Under the pieces are notes generated by a model. It had not been told where the DNA came from and searched no databases. It was given only the letters and a program-made list of their open reading frames with translations. Positions 13,927 to 22,284 of a DNA stretch of 64,000 nt are shown here, in pieces (position 1 is the stretch's first letter; each line of letters begins with the position of its first letter). Position numbers and translations under genes: made by a program. The stretch covers positions 175,635 through 239,634 of the forward strand of contig NZ_JASCIR010000008.1 of the NCBI RefSeq assembly GCF_029968095.1. Direction: 5' to 3'. The DNA comes from Streptomyces solicavernae (GTDB taxonomy: Bacteria; Actinomycetota; Actinomycetes; Streptomycetales; Streptomycetaceae).

Positions 13927-15482
13927 GCCGAGCCTGCCCCCTGCGACGCGACCGGGAACGGCAGCACGGCCACTGTTACGTTGTCGTGCCCGCCGCCGTC
14001 CAGGGCGTGGCCGACGAGGACCTGGGCGCTGTGCAACGGCCGCTGCGTGGCGTCGAACGGCACGGCGGCCGCCATCTCCTCGACGCCCTCCGCGTAGTTC
14101 CACAGGCCGTCCGTGCAGACGACGACCACTCCTGGCCGGTCGGGCTTGAACGACGCGGTGTGCGGCTCCAGTTCGTACGCGTCGGCGCCGAGCCAGCCCG
14201 TGATGGCGTGGGCCCGCTCGTCCGCGTACGCCTCCGCCTCGTTCATCAGGCCAGCGGCGACCATCTGGGCGGCCCAGGAGTCGTCCTCGGTGAGGCGGGC
14301 GGCGGGGACGGAGCGGTCGGCCGGGACCCAGTACGCGCGGGAGTCGCCGACCCAGCCGACGACGAGCAGGCCGCCCGCGACGACCGAGGCGACGATCGTG
14401 CAGGCCGGGGCGTTCTGCTGCGGGTCGTGAGGTGTCGCCGGACCGCCCTGCGCGGCAAGGGAGTTGACTGCTTCGGACGCGGCGATGATCGCGTCGTGCA
14501 TGGCCTGCTGCGGGTGGACCTCGCGGGGCAGCGCGGCGAGCAGCGACTCATTGGCGGCGCGGGCCGCGGCGACCGAGGCCTCGTCGGGGCGGGTCGCGGA
14601 CGAGACGCCGTCGCAGACCACGGCGACGACCGCGGGCGAGCCGTCGGGCAGCGCGGTGGCCGAGACCGCGAACGCGTCCTCGTTGCGGTGGTGGCGCAGG
14701 CCGCGGTCGCTGGCGGCGGCCACGGCGTCCAACTCCTGCTCCATGTGGTCGCGTTCGCGGGGCTGGGCGTGGCCGCAGCGCTCGCAGTAGCCGTCCCGGT
14801 CGACGCGGCCCGCGCGGCAGGCCACGCAGAGCTTCAGGCCGGCCGGGGGAGTGGGGGTGGGCGTCGCCGTGCGTGGGTCGGGGGTGGGGCGGGACGGCGT
14901 GGAGGGCTCGTCGAAGTCGTCGAGACCGTTCCCGGCGACGGCCGGACCCGAGGGCGCCTGCGCGGGTTGCGGGGGCTGTGCTGGCGGTACGGGCTGTACG
15001 GGCTGTACGGGGGCGGGCGCGGGCGGCACCTCCGGCATGGGTGGCACGCCAGGCACGCCAGGCACGCCAGGCACGCCAGGCACGTCAGCCACGGGCGGCG
15101 CGTCCGGCACAGGCGGTACGGAGTGCTCCGTACCCGGCATGGCCGCGGCGGAGGCGTCCGAGCTTGACGGGCGGGCGGCGGCGGGGAGTTCGGCGCCGCC
15201 CGAGTCCGTGCCGGCGAGGTCGCTCGGCAGGTGCACCGGGGCCGGTACGTCCGAACTGTCCACCTCCCGGGCCTGGGGCCACTCGACCGGGGTGTCTGCC
15301 GGGGCGGGCGGCACCCCGCCCGGGCCGATGGCGACCGTGGGGTGTTCGTCCTGCTGTGCGGGCGCTGCCGACAGCTCGTACCCACACGCTCCGCAGAACA
15401 GGTCACCCGACTCCAGCGGTTCGGCACAGCCGGGGCACGTCGGCCGAGGGGACCCGGGGGCCACCTGGTGCATCTGCGACAT
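13923..15482 (-). CDS. PP2C-type protein phosphatase with two zinc ribbons
   Basis: 519 aa from ATG 15482 (a TTG one codon earlier abuts the kinase stop). CPGCAEPLESGDLFCGACG (about 17-35) is the first zinc ribbon. A Pro/Val/Gly linker follows, with repeated GVP units encoded by near-identical DNA at 15043-15085. A second ribbon is CVACRAGRVDRDGYCERCG near 220. The PP2C domain (about 250-515) keeps SDRGLRHHRNEDAF, VCDGVSSA, GDSRAYW, CTDGLWNY and GGHDNVTV, so the metal site is intact. Directly downstream of the kinase gene, it is the obvious antagonist. Confidence 0.93.
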   Translation of the reverse strand: MSQMHQVAPGSPRPTCPGCAEPLESGDLFCGACGYELSAAPAQQDEHPTVAIGPGGVPPAPADTPVEWPQAREVDSSDVPAPVHLPSDLAGTDSGGAELPAAARPSSSDASAAAMPGTEHSVPPVPDAPPVADVPGVPGVPGVPGVPPMPEVPPAPAPVQPVQPVPPAQPPQPAQAPSGPAVAGNGLDDFDEPSTPSRPTPDPRTATPTPTPPAGLKLCVACRAGRVDRDGYCERCGHAQPRERDHMEQELDAVAAASDRGLRHHRNEDAFAVSATALPDGSPAVVAVVCDGVSSATRPDEASVAAARAANESLLAALPREVHPQQAMHDAIIAASEAVNSLAAQGGPATPHDPQQNAPACTIVASVVAGGLLVVGWVGDSRAYWVPADRSVPAARLTEDDSWAAQMVAAGLMNEAEAYADERAHAITGWLGADAYELEPHTASFKPDRPGVVVVCTDGLWNYAEGVEEMAAAVPFDATQRPLHSAQVLVGHALDGGGHDNVTVAVLPFPVASQGAGSA

Positions 15483-15485
15483 CAA

Positions 15486-18179
15486 TCACACCCACGTCCG
15501 GGGGCGGAAACGGTTGGCCCGCTCCACCAGTTCGATCCTTTCGTCGCCGCCTTTGGCGAGCCTGGCGAGCGTCCGGTACGAGCGTTCGAGCCCCAAGCGC
15601 AGGCCACGCTCGTCCAGACTGCTGCCGAGCAGCACCGTGTCCCCGGGGCCCTGCGGCGGCGCAGCAGTGCCCCGGCTCCCGGAGAGCACCCAGTCAAGGG
15701 CGGCCCCCAGGACCTCGGCCGACAGCTGTTCGCGGCGGACCGCGTCCAGACCGAAGTGCTGCAGCGCCTCGACCTGCCCGGCGGCGGCGGTCAGATCGTC
15801 GAGCAGCGGTTCGTGCGCCGCCTGGTCTCGAAGTCGGGCGCGTACGGCGGCTATCCGGGCCGCCGTGAAGTGAATCGACGCCTCCGGTACGGCTTCCAGG
15901 GTACGCACCGCCGCACGCCTCTCGCCCGCGGCCAGCTGGACCCGGGCGTGACCGAAGGCGGCGCTGACGTAGCTCGGGTCGGCGGTCCACACCAGGCGGT
16001 AGTACTCGGCGGCGTTGTCCAACTGGCCGAGCACCTCCGCGCACACGCCGAGGGCCAGCTTGGGCGCGGGCTCCCCGGGGAACGCGTCGTAGACCGCGTC
16101 GAAGGAGAGCGCGGCGGTCTCGAAGTCGGCGGTGGTCAGGGCGGTCAGGCCGCGGTACCAGATCACCCGCCAGTCGTCCGGGTGCGAGTGCTCCAGCTCG
16201 TCCAGGCAGCGTACGGCGGCGTGCAGTTCGCCCGTCTCCAGGCGGGCCCGCAGCTCGCGCAGGCGCAGTTCGACGGAGGGCGCGGGGGCGGCGTCGAGCG
16301 CGGCGATCAGCTCGGCCGGCGCGGAGGTCATCAGGCCGGCCAGGAACCCGGCGTTGGGATCCCCGGCATCGACCAGCGGCACGGGAAGGGCGAGCGCGGT
16401 CGCGGCGGTGTCGAGGGGCCGGACCAGACGCCCGGAAGCGGACCGGCCCTCGGAACCGTCGCCTCCGCCGCCCGAACCGTCGCCTCCGGCGCCCGAACCG
16501 TCGCCTCCGGCGCCCGAACCGTCGCCTCCGCCGCCCGAACCGTCGCCTCCGCCGCCCGAACCGTCGCCTCCGCCGCCCGAACCGTCGCCTCCGGCGCCCG
16601 AACCGACGCGCCCGGCACCTCCAGCGGAAGGCGAAGGCGCACCGCCCAAGGACCGCACCCCCAGCCGCGACACCGCCCCCTCCCGTTCCACGAACAACTC
16701 CGTGTCCGTGACCCGGACTTCCGGCCCGAACAGGGTGGAAAGGGCCGGGCGCGGGCGGCCCGACTGGAGGGCGACCACCTCGCGGAGGACACCCGTCAGC
16801 TGTTCGGCCATCTCCTGCGCGGAGGCGAACCGGCGCGCCGGATCGGGGTCGGTGGCGCGGACCAGGAGGCGGTAGAACGACTCGTACCGCTGGAAGACCT
16901 CGATGTTGGCGGGGTCGGGCAGGGAGTCCACGAAGAAGTTCGTGTACCCCTGGAAGTCGAAGGTGAGGACCGCGAGCGTACGCGCGACCGTGTAGAGGTC
17001 GGACGCGACGGACGGCCCGGCCTCGGCGACCTCGGGCGCCTGGTACCCGACCGTGCCGTAGATCGCCGACTCGTGGTCGTCCAGGCGGCGCACGGCGCCC
17101 ATGTCGATCAGCTTCAGCTGGTCCTGCTGCTGTATCGCGTTGTCGACCTTGAAGTCGCAGTACAGGAGGTTGCGGCTGTGCAGGTGGCCGAGCGCCTCCA
17201 GGGCCTCGATGCCGTACGCGCAGGCCTGCTCGACCGGCAGCGGGTCGCGTCGCCCCTCCGCGGTGCGACGCTCGTTGGCGATCTCCTTGAGGGACTTGCC
17301 GCCGACGTACTCCATCACGATGTACCCGTCGAGGGAGCCGGTGCGCTGGTCCAGGTGCTCGACGAAGTTGTAGATCCGGACGATGTTGGCGTGCTCGATC
17401 TCGGCGAGGAAGCGGCGCTCGGAGATCGCCGCGGCCATCGCGTCCTGGTCGCCGGTGTCGAGCAGGCCCTTGAGGACCACCCAACGGTCGGACACCGCAC
17501 GGTCGATGGCCAGGTAGATCCAGCCGAGCCCGCCGTGCGCGAGGCAGCCCACCACCTCGTACTGCCCGTGCACGATGTCGCCGGAGCGGAGTTTCGGGAC
17601 GAAGGAGTACGGGTGCCCGCACTTGGTGCAGAAGCCCTCGGTGCGCCCCGGGCGGTCGCCGCGCGCCCGGCCCACCGGCGCCCCGCAGTCCGAGCGGGAG
17701 CAGAACCGCTTCCGCTCGGGGACCTCCGGGCGCTCCTGGACCATCGCCCACGGGTCGGGCCGCGGCACCTGCGGCACCTCGACCAGGCCCACGCCGAGCC
17801 GCCCGCGCCCGGAAGAGCCGGCAGGTGAGCCCGAACTGCGCACGGACACCGACCGGTTGGAGCCCGGCCCGGACAGGGATCGGGTCAGCCGCCCGGAGAC
17901 CGAGCGGCGGGACGTCGACGAGCGCGACGAGCGCGACGAGCGCGACGAGTGCGACGAGCGGGCGGACCGGGAAGAGTGCGCCGATGTGCTGCCGCGCGCG
18001 GGCGTCGTGAGGCCGGTCGGCGCGGACGCCACCAGGCCGTTCGGCGCGACCACCGGAGCCAGCCCGCACACGTCGCAGTACAGCTCGCCGCCGCCCATGT
18101 CCTCGTAACGGCCCTCGCAGTCCGGGCGTTGGCAGGCTCTGCGCTCCGCGCTCACCGGCGCCTCCTCACTGGCCGTCAT
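15486..18179 (-). CDS. PknG-like Ser/Thr protein kinase with zinc ribbons and TPR region
   Basis: 897 aa. Zinc ribbon CQRPDCEG...YCDVCG (about 15-38), a Ser/Arg-rich stretch (SSRSSRSSRSS), and a second ribbon CSRSDCGAP...FCTKCGHPYSF (about 160-195), comparable to the rubredoxin part of mycobacterial PknG. The kinase domain (about 205-470) has AHGGLGWIYLAIDRAV, Lys in VVLKGLL, catalytic YCDFKVDN, and DMG for DFG. A linker of GGDGSG repeats (about 525-575) precedes the C-terminal TPR-like half. Mycobacterial PknG phosphorylates GarA in response to amino acids sensed by GlnH/GlnX, and those partners are encoded just upstream here. Start and stop overlap or abut neighbours, so expression is coupled. 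Confidence 0.93.
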   Translation of the reverse strand: MTASEEAPVSAERRACQRPDCEGRYEDMGGGELYCDVCGLAPVVAPNGLVASAPTGLTTPARGSTSAHSSRSARSSHSSRSSRSSRSSTSRRSVSGRLTRSLSGPGSNRSVSVRSSGSPAGSSGRGRLGVGLVEVPQVPRPDPWAMVQERPEVPERKRFCSRSDCGAPVGRARGDRPGRTEGFCTKCGHPYSFVPKLRSGDIVHGQYEVVGCLAHGGLGWIYLAIDRAVSDRWVVLKGLLDTGDQDAMAAAISERRFLAEIEHANIVRIYNFVEHLDQRTGSLDGYIVMEYVGGKSLKEIANERRTAEGRRDPLPVEQACAYGIEALEALGHLHSRNLLYCDFKVDNAIQQQDQLKLIDMGAVRRLDDHESAIYGTVGYQAPEVAEAGPSVASDLYTVARTLAVLTFDFQGYTNFFVDSLPDPANIEVFQRYESFYRLLVRATDPDPARRFASAQEMAEQLTGVLREVVALQSGRPRPALSTLFGPEVRVTDTELFVEREGAVSRLGVRSLGGAPSPSAGGAGRVGSGAGGDGSGGGGDGSGGGGDGSGGGGDGSGAGGDGSGAGGDGSGGGGDGSEGRSASGRLVRPLDTAATALALPVPLVDAGDPNAGFLAGLMTSAPAELIAALDAAPAPSVELRLRELRARLETGELHAAVRCLDELEHSHPDDWRVIWYRGLTALTTADFETAALSFDAVYDAFPGEPAPKLALGVCAEVLGQLDNAAEYYRLVWTADPSYVSAAFGHARVQLAAGERRAAVRTLEAVPEASIHFTAARIAAVRARLRDQAAHEPLLDDLTAAAGQVEALQHFGLDAVRREQLSAEVLGAALDWVLSGSRGTAAPPQGPGDTVLLGSSLDERGLRLGLERSYRTLARLAKGGDERIELVERANRFRPRTWV
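16453..16610. repeat. 21-bp coding minisatellite in the kinase linker
   Basis: About seven copies of a 21-base unit (CCGTCGCCTCCGCCGCCCGAA with G/C variants) run from about 16453 to 16610, encoding GGDGSGG or GAGGDGS repeats on the minus strand. The near-identity of units at DNA level points to recent expansion and likely length variation between strains. Confidence 0.85.
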
Positions 18180-19563
18180 CGGTCCTCCTGCCGCCCTCGG
18201 GCGGGTGCTGCTGCGGTACGCGGCCGGAGAGGAGCTCCGCCGCCGCGTGCTGGTAGCGCAGCACGGCGTCCTCGGCGACGCGCAGATCGCAGGGCGCGCT
18301 CCACAGCATGCGGCGGGCCGCGTCGTACCGCTCGATGAGCAGCGGGTCCTCGGCGGCGCCGTGCCGGGCGACCTTCGCCTTGTAGGCGTCGAGGCGGCCG
18401 CGCAGCTCCGCGCGGACCGCGAGCGGTGCGGTGACGGCGGTCAACGACTCGCGGGCGCGCAGGAGTTCGTCCTCCGCCTGCCGCTCCAGGGCCTCCAGGA
18501 GCGGGGAGAGCCGGTGCCACCGGCCGTGTCTGCGGTAGTCGGCGGCGGCCGCGAGCTGTTCGTGCAGCGCGGTGGGCGGGCCGCTCACCGCGGGCACCTC
18601 CGTGGCGGCGATCTTGGCAAGTACCTCGCCGCGGGCCGTACGGGCCTCGGCGAGGGTGCGGTCGGCTCGGGAGAGCACGTCCCGCAGCCGGCCGAGGCGC
18701 GCCTCGGCGTCCTGGCGGACGGTGAGCACGGCGTCTATCTCACGGCGTACGTCTTCGAGGGCGCGCGCCTCGCGGTCGTACCGCTCAGTGTCGGGGCGGC
18801 CGCCGCCGGGGGCCGAACTGCCGGTCCTGGCGCGCCAGAACGCCAGCGGGTCGGAGATCACCTGGGCGCGCAGCCCCGTCAACTCCCGGGTGATGCGCTC
18901 CAGATCGTCGCCCGCGGGGTGCTCCCCCGGTCGTACGCCCACGGAGGCGGCGAGCCCGCGGGTGCGGTGCAGCTCGGCGGCGAGGAGGTCGATGCGGGCG
19001 GGCAGCGCGGACCAGACGGCGTCGGCGGCCACGACCACGTCGAGGGACGAGGCGTACAACGCGTTCATCCGCTCGACCAGTTCGGGCAGCGTGAACTGTT
19101 CGGTGAGCCTGGCGGGGCCGGTCAGGGCCTCGGGGGCGCCGGTGGCGGGCGGTCCGGCGGAGACGGTGACGGAGTGGCCGCGCAGGAGTTCGGTGAGCTC
19201 GGCGAGGTCGTCACGGTTCGGCCAGCGCCTGCGGGCGCGCAGCTCGCGGGCGTGGGACAGGGCCGCGGTGTACGCGTCGAAGTACGCCCAGAGGCGGGTG
19301 ACGGCCTGGTCGGCGGCGGCCCAGCGGTCCGCGGTGACGCCGGTCAGCTCGGCGCCCTCCAGGAGTCTGCGGCCCGCGTGGTCCTGCAGGGCGAGCAGGG
19401 ACGTCTCCACGGCCTCGTGCTCGGCGCCGAGCCGCTTCAGGGCGCGGTCCACCTCGTCCCGGTCCATGACGGGGACAGGGCCGGAATCGGGGCCGGAACC
19501 GGGGACGGGGCCGGTTCCTGGTCCTGGTCCTGCTCCGGGTCCTGCAGGTCCCGCGACGCCCAT
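18166..19563 (-). CDS. Soluble helical protein between GlnH and PknG homologues
   Basis: 465 aa from ATG 19563, supported by RBS GAGAGGTG. A GPG/GSG-rich N-terminus (about 1-32) is followed by an almost wholly helical protein with heptad-like stretches (about 250-400, e.g. DVRREIDAVLTVRQDAEARLGRLRD). No membrane segment or known domain. It overlaps the kinase start by 14 bases, so translation is coupled. Not a family I recognise; a scaffold or adaptor for the kinase is inferred from context only. Confidence 0.8.
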   Translation of the reverse strand: MGVAGPAGPGAGPGPGTGPVPGSGPDSGPVPVMDRDEVDRALKRLGAEHEAVETSLLALQDHAGRRLLEGAELTGVTADRWAAADQAVTRLWAYFDAYTAALSHARELRARRRWPNRDDLAELTELLRGHSVTVSAGPPATGAPEALTGPARLTEQFTLPELVERMNALYASSLDVVVAADAVWSALPARIDLLAAELHRTRGLAASVGVRPGEHPAGDDLERITRELTGLRAQVISDPLAFWRARTGSSAPGGGRPDTERYDREARALEDVRREIDAVLTVRQDAEARLGRLRDVLSRADRTLAEARTARGEVLAKIAATEVPAVSGPPTALHEQLAAAADYRRHGRWHRLSPLLEALERQAEDELLRARESLTAVTAPLAVRAELRGRLDAYKAKVARHGAAEDPLLIERYDAARRMLWSAPCDLRVAEDAVLRYQHAAAELLSGRVPQQHPPEGGRRTDDGQ

Positions 19564-19631
19564 CGATCACCTCTCGCTGTGCCGGTCCGGCGGTTCGTTT
19601 CCGTACGTCCAGGTGGCCTGGTCTGTGCTCT

Positions 19632-20630
19632 TCAGTCCTCGCGGTACTCGGGTCTCGGCGGGCCGTCGACGTTCTTCAGGTCGTCCGCGAGCCAGTCGTC
19701 GTACGCCTCGTCCCAGTCGTCCTTGCGGTAGTCCTCCAGGACCTGGTTGACCTGGCGGACCAGGTCGGGGGAGTCCTTGCTCATCGCCACGCCGTAGTAC
19801 TCCGTGGTGAAGGGCTCGCCGACCAGCTTCACCATCGGGTCCTGCGCGGCCTGGCCCGCGGCGAGCGCGCTGTCGGTGACCACCGCGTCCACCTCGCCCA
19901 GCTGGAGCCGTACCAGACAGTCGAGTTGGTTGGGCACCGTGGTCGACACATCGGCGCCGAACGACTTCCGCTTGAGCTCGGTCTCGGCCGTCGAACCAGC
20001 GGCCGAGCACAGCCGCTTGCCCTTCAGCGACGCGTCGTACCCGGTGATCTCCGAGTCCTTGGGGACGAGGAGCTGCTGCCCGGTCTCGAAGTACGCGGTG
20101 GAGAACGCGACCTCCTGCAGGCGGTCGCAGGTGATCGTCATCGTGCGCACCACCATGTCGACCTGGCCGGACCGGACCGCCTGCACCCGCTGGTTGGTGG
20201 GCACCGCGCGGTACACGACCGCGTCCGGGTCGCCGAGCAGGGCGTCGGCTATGGCCCGAACCAGGTCGATGTCGAAGCCCTCCAGGTCGCCGGTGGACGG
20301 GTTGCGGTACCCCCAGCGGTAGCTGTTCTGGTCGATGCCGACGATCAGTTTGTTCGGCTTGTCCTCGCGCTTCTTGATCTTCTCGACCGTGGGCCCCTCC
20401 TCCTTGCTCGGGCGCAGGCTGCGCACCGCCGACTCGGGCGTGCAGTCGTCGGCCGCGGCCGGTCGGGTCACGCCGGTGCCGGGGCCGCCCGTGCCGTCGC
20501 TCCTGCCGGTGCCGTCCGGGCCGGAGCGGGACAGCGGGAGCAGCGTGAACAGCGCCGTCAGGACGCAGGCGAGCGCCATGGCGGCCACCCCGCCCCAGCC
20601 GCGCAGGACGCCGAGCCTCCTCCGGGTCAT
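19632..20630 (-). CDS. GlnH-like extracellular amino-acid binding protein
   Basis: 332 aa, RBS GAGAGGGGG before ATG 20630. An N-terminal membrane anchor (about 14-34) lacks a good lipobox. A Ser/Gly linker follows, then a family-3 solute-binding domain (about 90-325): KLIVGIDQNSYRWGYRNPSTGDLEGFDIDLVRAIADAL, QVDMVVRTMTITCDR, FSTAYFETGQQLLVP. The domain matches the Asp/Asn/Gln-binding GlnH of mycobacteria, which senses external amino acids for PknG rather than feeding an ABC transporter; no permease or ATPase is nearby here either. Confidence 0.88.
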   Translation of the reverse strand: MTRRRLGVLRGWGGVAAMALACVLTALFTLLPLSRSGPDGTGRSDGTGGPGTGVTRPAAADDCTPESAVRSLRPSKEEGPTVEKIKKREDKPNKLIVGIDQNSYRWGYRNPSTGDLEGFDIDLVRAIADALLGDPDAVVYRAVPTNQRVQAVRSGQVDMVVRTMTITCDRLQEVAFSTAYFETGQQLLVPKDSEITGYDASLKGKRLCSAAGSTAETELKRKSFGADVSTTVPNQLDCLVRLQLGEVDAVVTDSALAAGQAAQDPMVKLVGEPFTTEYYGVAMSKDSPDLVRQVNQVLEDYRKDDWDEAYDDWLADDLKNVDGPPRPEYRED

Positions 20631-20670
20631 CTCGCCCCCTCTCGCCGGTCTGACCGGTACCTCGCCGGTC

Positions 20671-22050
20671 TCATCGGTACTCCGAAAGCCTGCGGCCGAT
20701 GCCGAGTACGGCGCCCGCCGCGCCGAGCACCGCGACCACCGCCGCGCCGACGGGCAGCCCCGTCATCGCGTCACGGCCGTCCTCGGCGGCTCCCCTGAAG
20801 TCCTGCTGTTCATGCGCCACGGCCTGCTCCAGGGCCTTGTCGGCGCGGTCGAAGGACTCGCCGGTCGCCTTGTCGTCGCCTATCACGCGGTCGCGTGCCT
20901 TCTCGTAGTCGCCCTGCATGTCGGCCTCGCGCGCGGCCTTGTGGCGTTCCTGCCATTCCGTCACCGCGTCCATCGCCTTCACCACGGGCGCCCGGCCCTC
21001 GTCGTCGTCGGCCCGGACCAGGGCCGCGCCGAGGAGACCCGAGCGGGCCTGGTCCGACCCGCCGTCGTCGAGCCGGTGCATCAGCTTGCGGTAGTCCACG
21101 TCGTACTTGTCCTGCCCGGCGTCGGGGCCGTCCGGGACCGTCACCGCGCCGCGCGCGACCAGCGTCAGGTTCTCGTTGCTGCGGGCCTGGAGCGTGCTGA
21201 TCCGGGCGTCGTGCAGGACGTTGAGCGAGCGGACGCCGTGGTCGTACGAGTCGCCGAGCGCGGTGAAGGCGAGGGTGTGCCCGGCGAGCAGCCACAGCAG
21301 GGCCGCGGCGGACGTGCCGGTCGCGGTGACCAGGCCGAGGTTGAACACCCGGTTCGTCCTGCGGTAGTTGCGGCGCTGGGCCCACCCCAGGGCGGCGAGT
21401 GCGAGCACGCCGAGGGCCAGCGCCGCCCACGGGTACGACTTCGCCGCGTCGTAGTCCGCACTCAGGCGGGCCTTCTCCGCGTCGTACAGCTCCTTGGCGG
21501 CGGGGAGCATCTCCGTCTGCATCAGGTCGTTGGCGTTGCGCAGGTACGCCCCGCCGAGGGGGAGGCCCTGGCGGTTGTACGTACGGGCCGTCTGGACGCG
21601 TTCCGTGTACTCCGGGAGGAGGGCGTTGAGCGTGGCTATCTCGGCGCTCGCGGTGCCGGAGCCCTTGCTGTTGGCGGCGGCGGTGGCGAGTTTGCGGGCG
21701 GCCGTGCGGATGTCGGACTCGTACCGCTCGCGGACCTTCGCCGGTTCCTGGCCCTCGGCGAGGAAGCCGCTCGCGGCGGCCGTGTTGGCGTCGGCGAGCG
21801 AGACGTAGATCGCGGCGGCGTCGGCGGTGAGGGGCTGGCTGCGCTCCACGACGTCGTCGGCGGCGGCCGCGCGCGCGGAGGTCTGCCAGGCGGTGACCGC
21901 GCCGAACGCGAGGACCAGCAGGGCGAGTACGGCGCCGATGATGCGGAGCCGGCCGGGCTCGGTCGTCGCCGCGGCGCGCAGCTGCTCGGCGCCCTCGGCG
22001 AAGGCGGTGCGCCGCCGTGGTACGGCGCTGCCGTTGTGCGGGTCTGTCAC
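20671..22050 (-). CDS. GlnX-like transmembrane sensor protein
   Basis: 459 aa from GTG 22050. Membrane segments near 38-58, 208-225, 237-262 and 432-450 surround two extracellular helical regions (about 60-205 and 265-430), as in mycobacterial GlnX, which relays GlnH binding to PknG. First gene of the seven-gene operon; the next start is 40 bp after its stop. The region upstream (22051-22220) should hold the operon promoter. Similarity is in architecture and gene order more than in motifs. Confidence 0.8.
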   Translation of the reverse strand: MTDPHNGSAVPRRRTAFAEGAEQLRAAATTEPGRLRIIGAVLALLVLAFGAVTAWQTSARAAAADDVVERSQPLTADAAAIYVSLADANTAAASGFLAEGQEPAKVRERYESDIRTAARKLATAAANSKGSGTASAEIATLNALLPEYTERVQTARTYNRQGLPLGGAYLRNANDLMQTEMLPAAKELYDAEKARLSADYDAAKSYPWAALALGVLALAALGWAQRRNYRRTNRVFNLGLVTATGTSAAALLWLLAGHTLAFTALGDSYDHGVRSLNVLHDARISTLQARSNENLTLVARGAVTVPDGPDAGQDKYDVDYRKLMHRLDDGGSDQARSGLLGAALVRADDDEGRAPVVKAMDAVTEWQERHKAAREADMQGDYEKARDRVIGDDKATGESFDRADKALEQAVAHEQQDFRGAAEDGRDAMTGLPVGAAVVAVLGAAGAVLGIGRRLSEYR

Positions 22051-22224
22051 CTCTCGACCTCCCCCGTGGTCATCCGACGGTCACCGCTCCCCAGGCCGTC
22101 CAGTATGACCGCAGGGACTGACAACGGCCCCGCCGTTTCCTGGATCTTGTCCGTGGCACAGCGGAAACTCGCGTGCCGACCCTTGGACTTGTACACGTGC
22201 GGGGGGATTGTTCGGTTCCCGGGG

Positions 22225-22284
22225 GCGGGGCGGGGAGAACTCAGGCGGGGCGGGGAGAACTCAGGCAGGGCGGCGAGAACTCAG
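22225..22284. repeat. Three 20-bp tandem repeats running into the sugar kinase 3' end
   Basis: GCGGGGCGGGGAGAACTCAG occurs at 22225-22244 and 22245-22264, with a two-base variant at 22265-22284. The last copy includes the stop codon of the BadF-type kinase (22281-22283). Confidence 0.9.

Noticed and set aside
12072..15167. Very long open frame (over 1000 codons) on the plus strand
   Set aside because: It is antisense to the FHA, VWA and PP2C genes, which have motifs, RBSs and normal spacing; long antisense frames are expected at this GC content.
19632..20630. GlnH-like protein as a classical lipoprotein of an ABC importer
   Set aside because: The MALAC sequence is a poor lipobox followed by more hydrophobic residues, and no permease or ATPase gene is adjacent.
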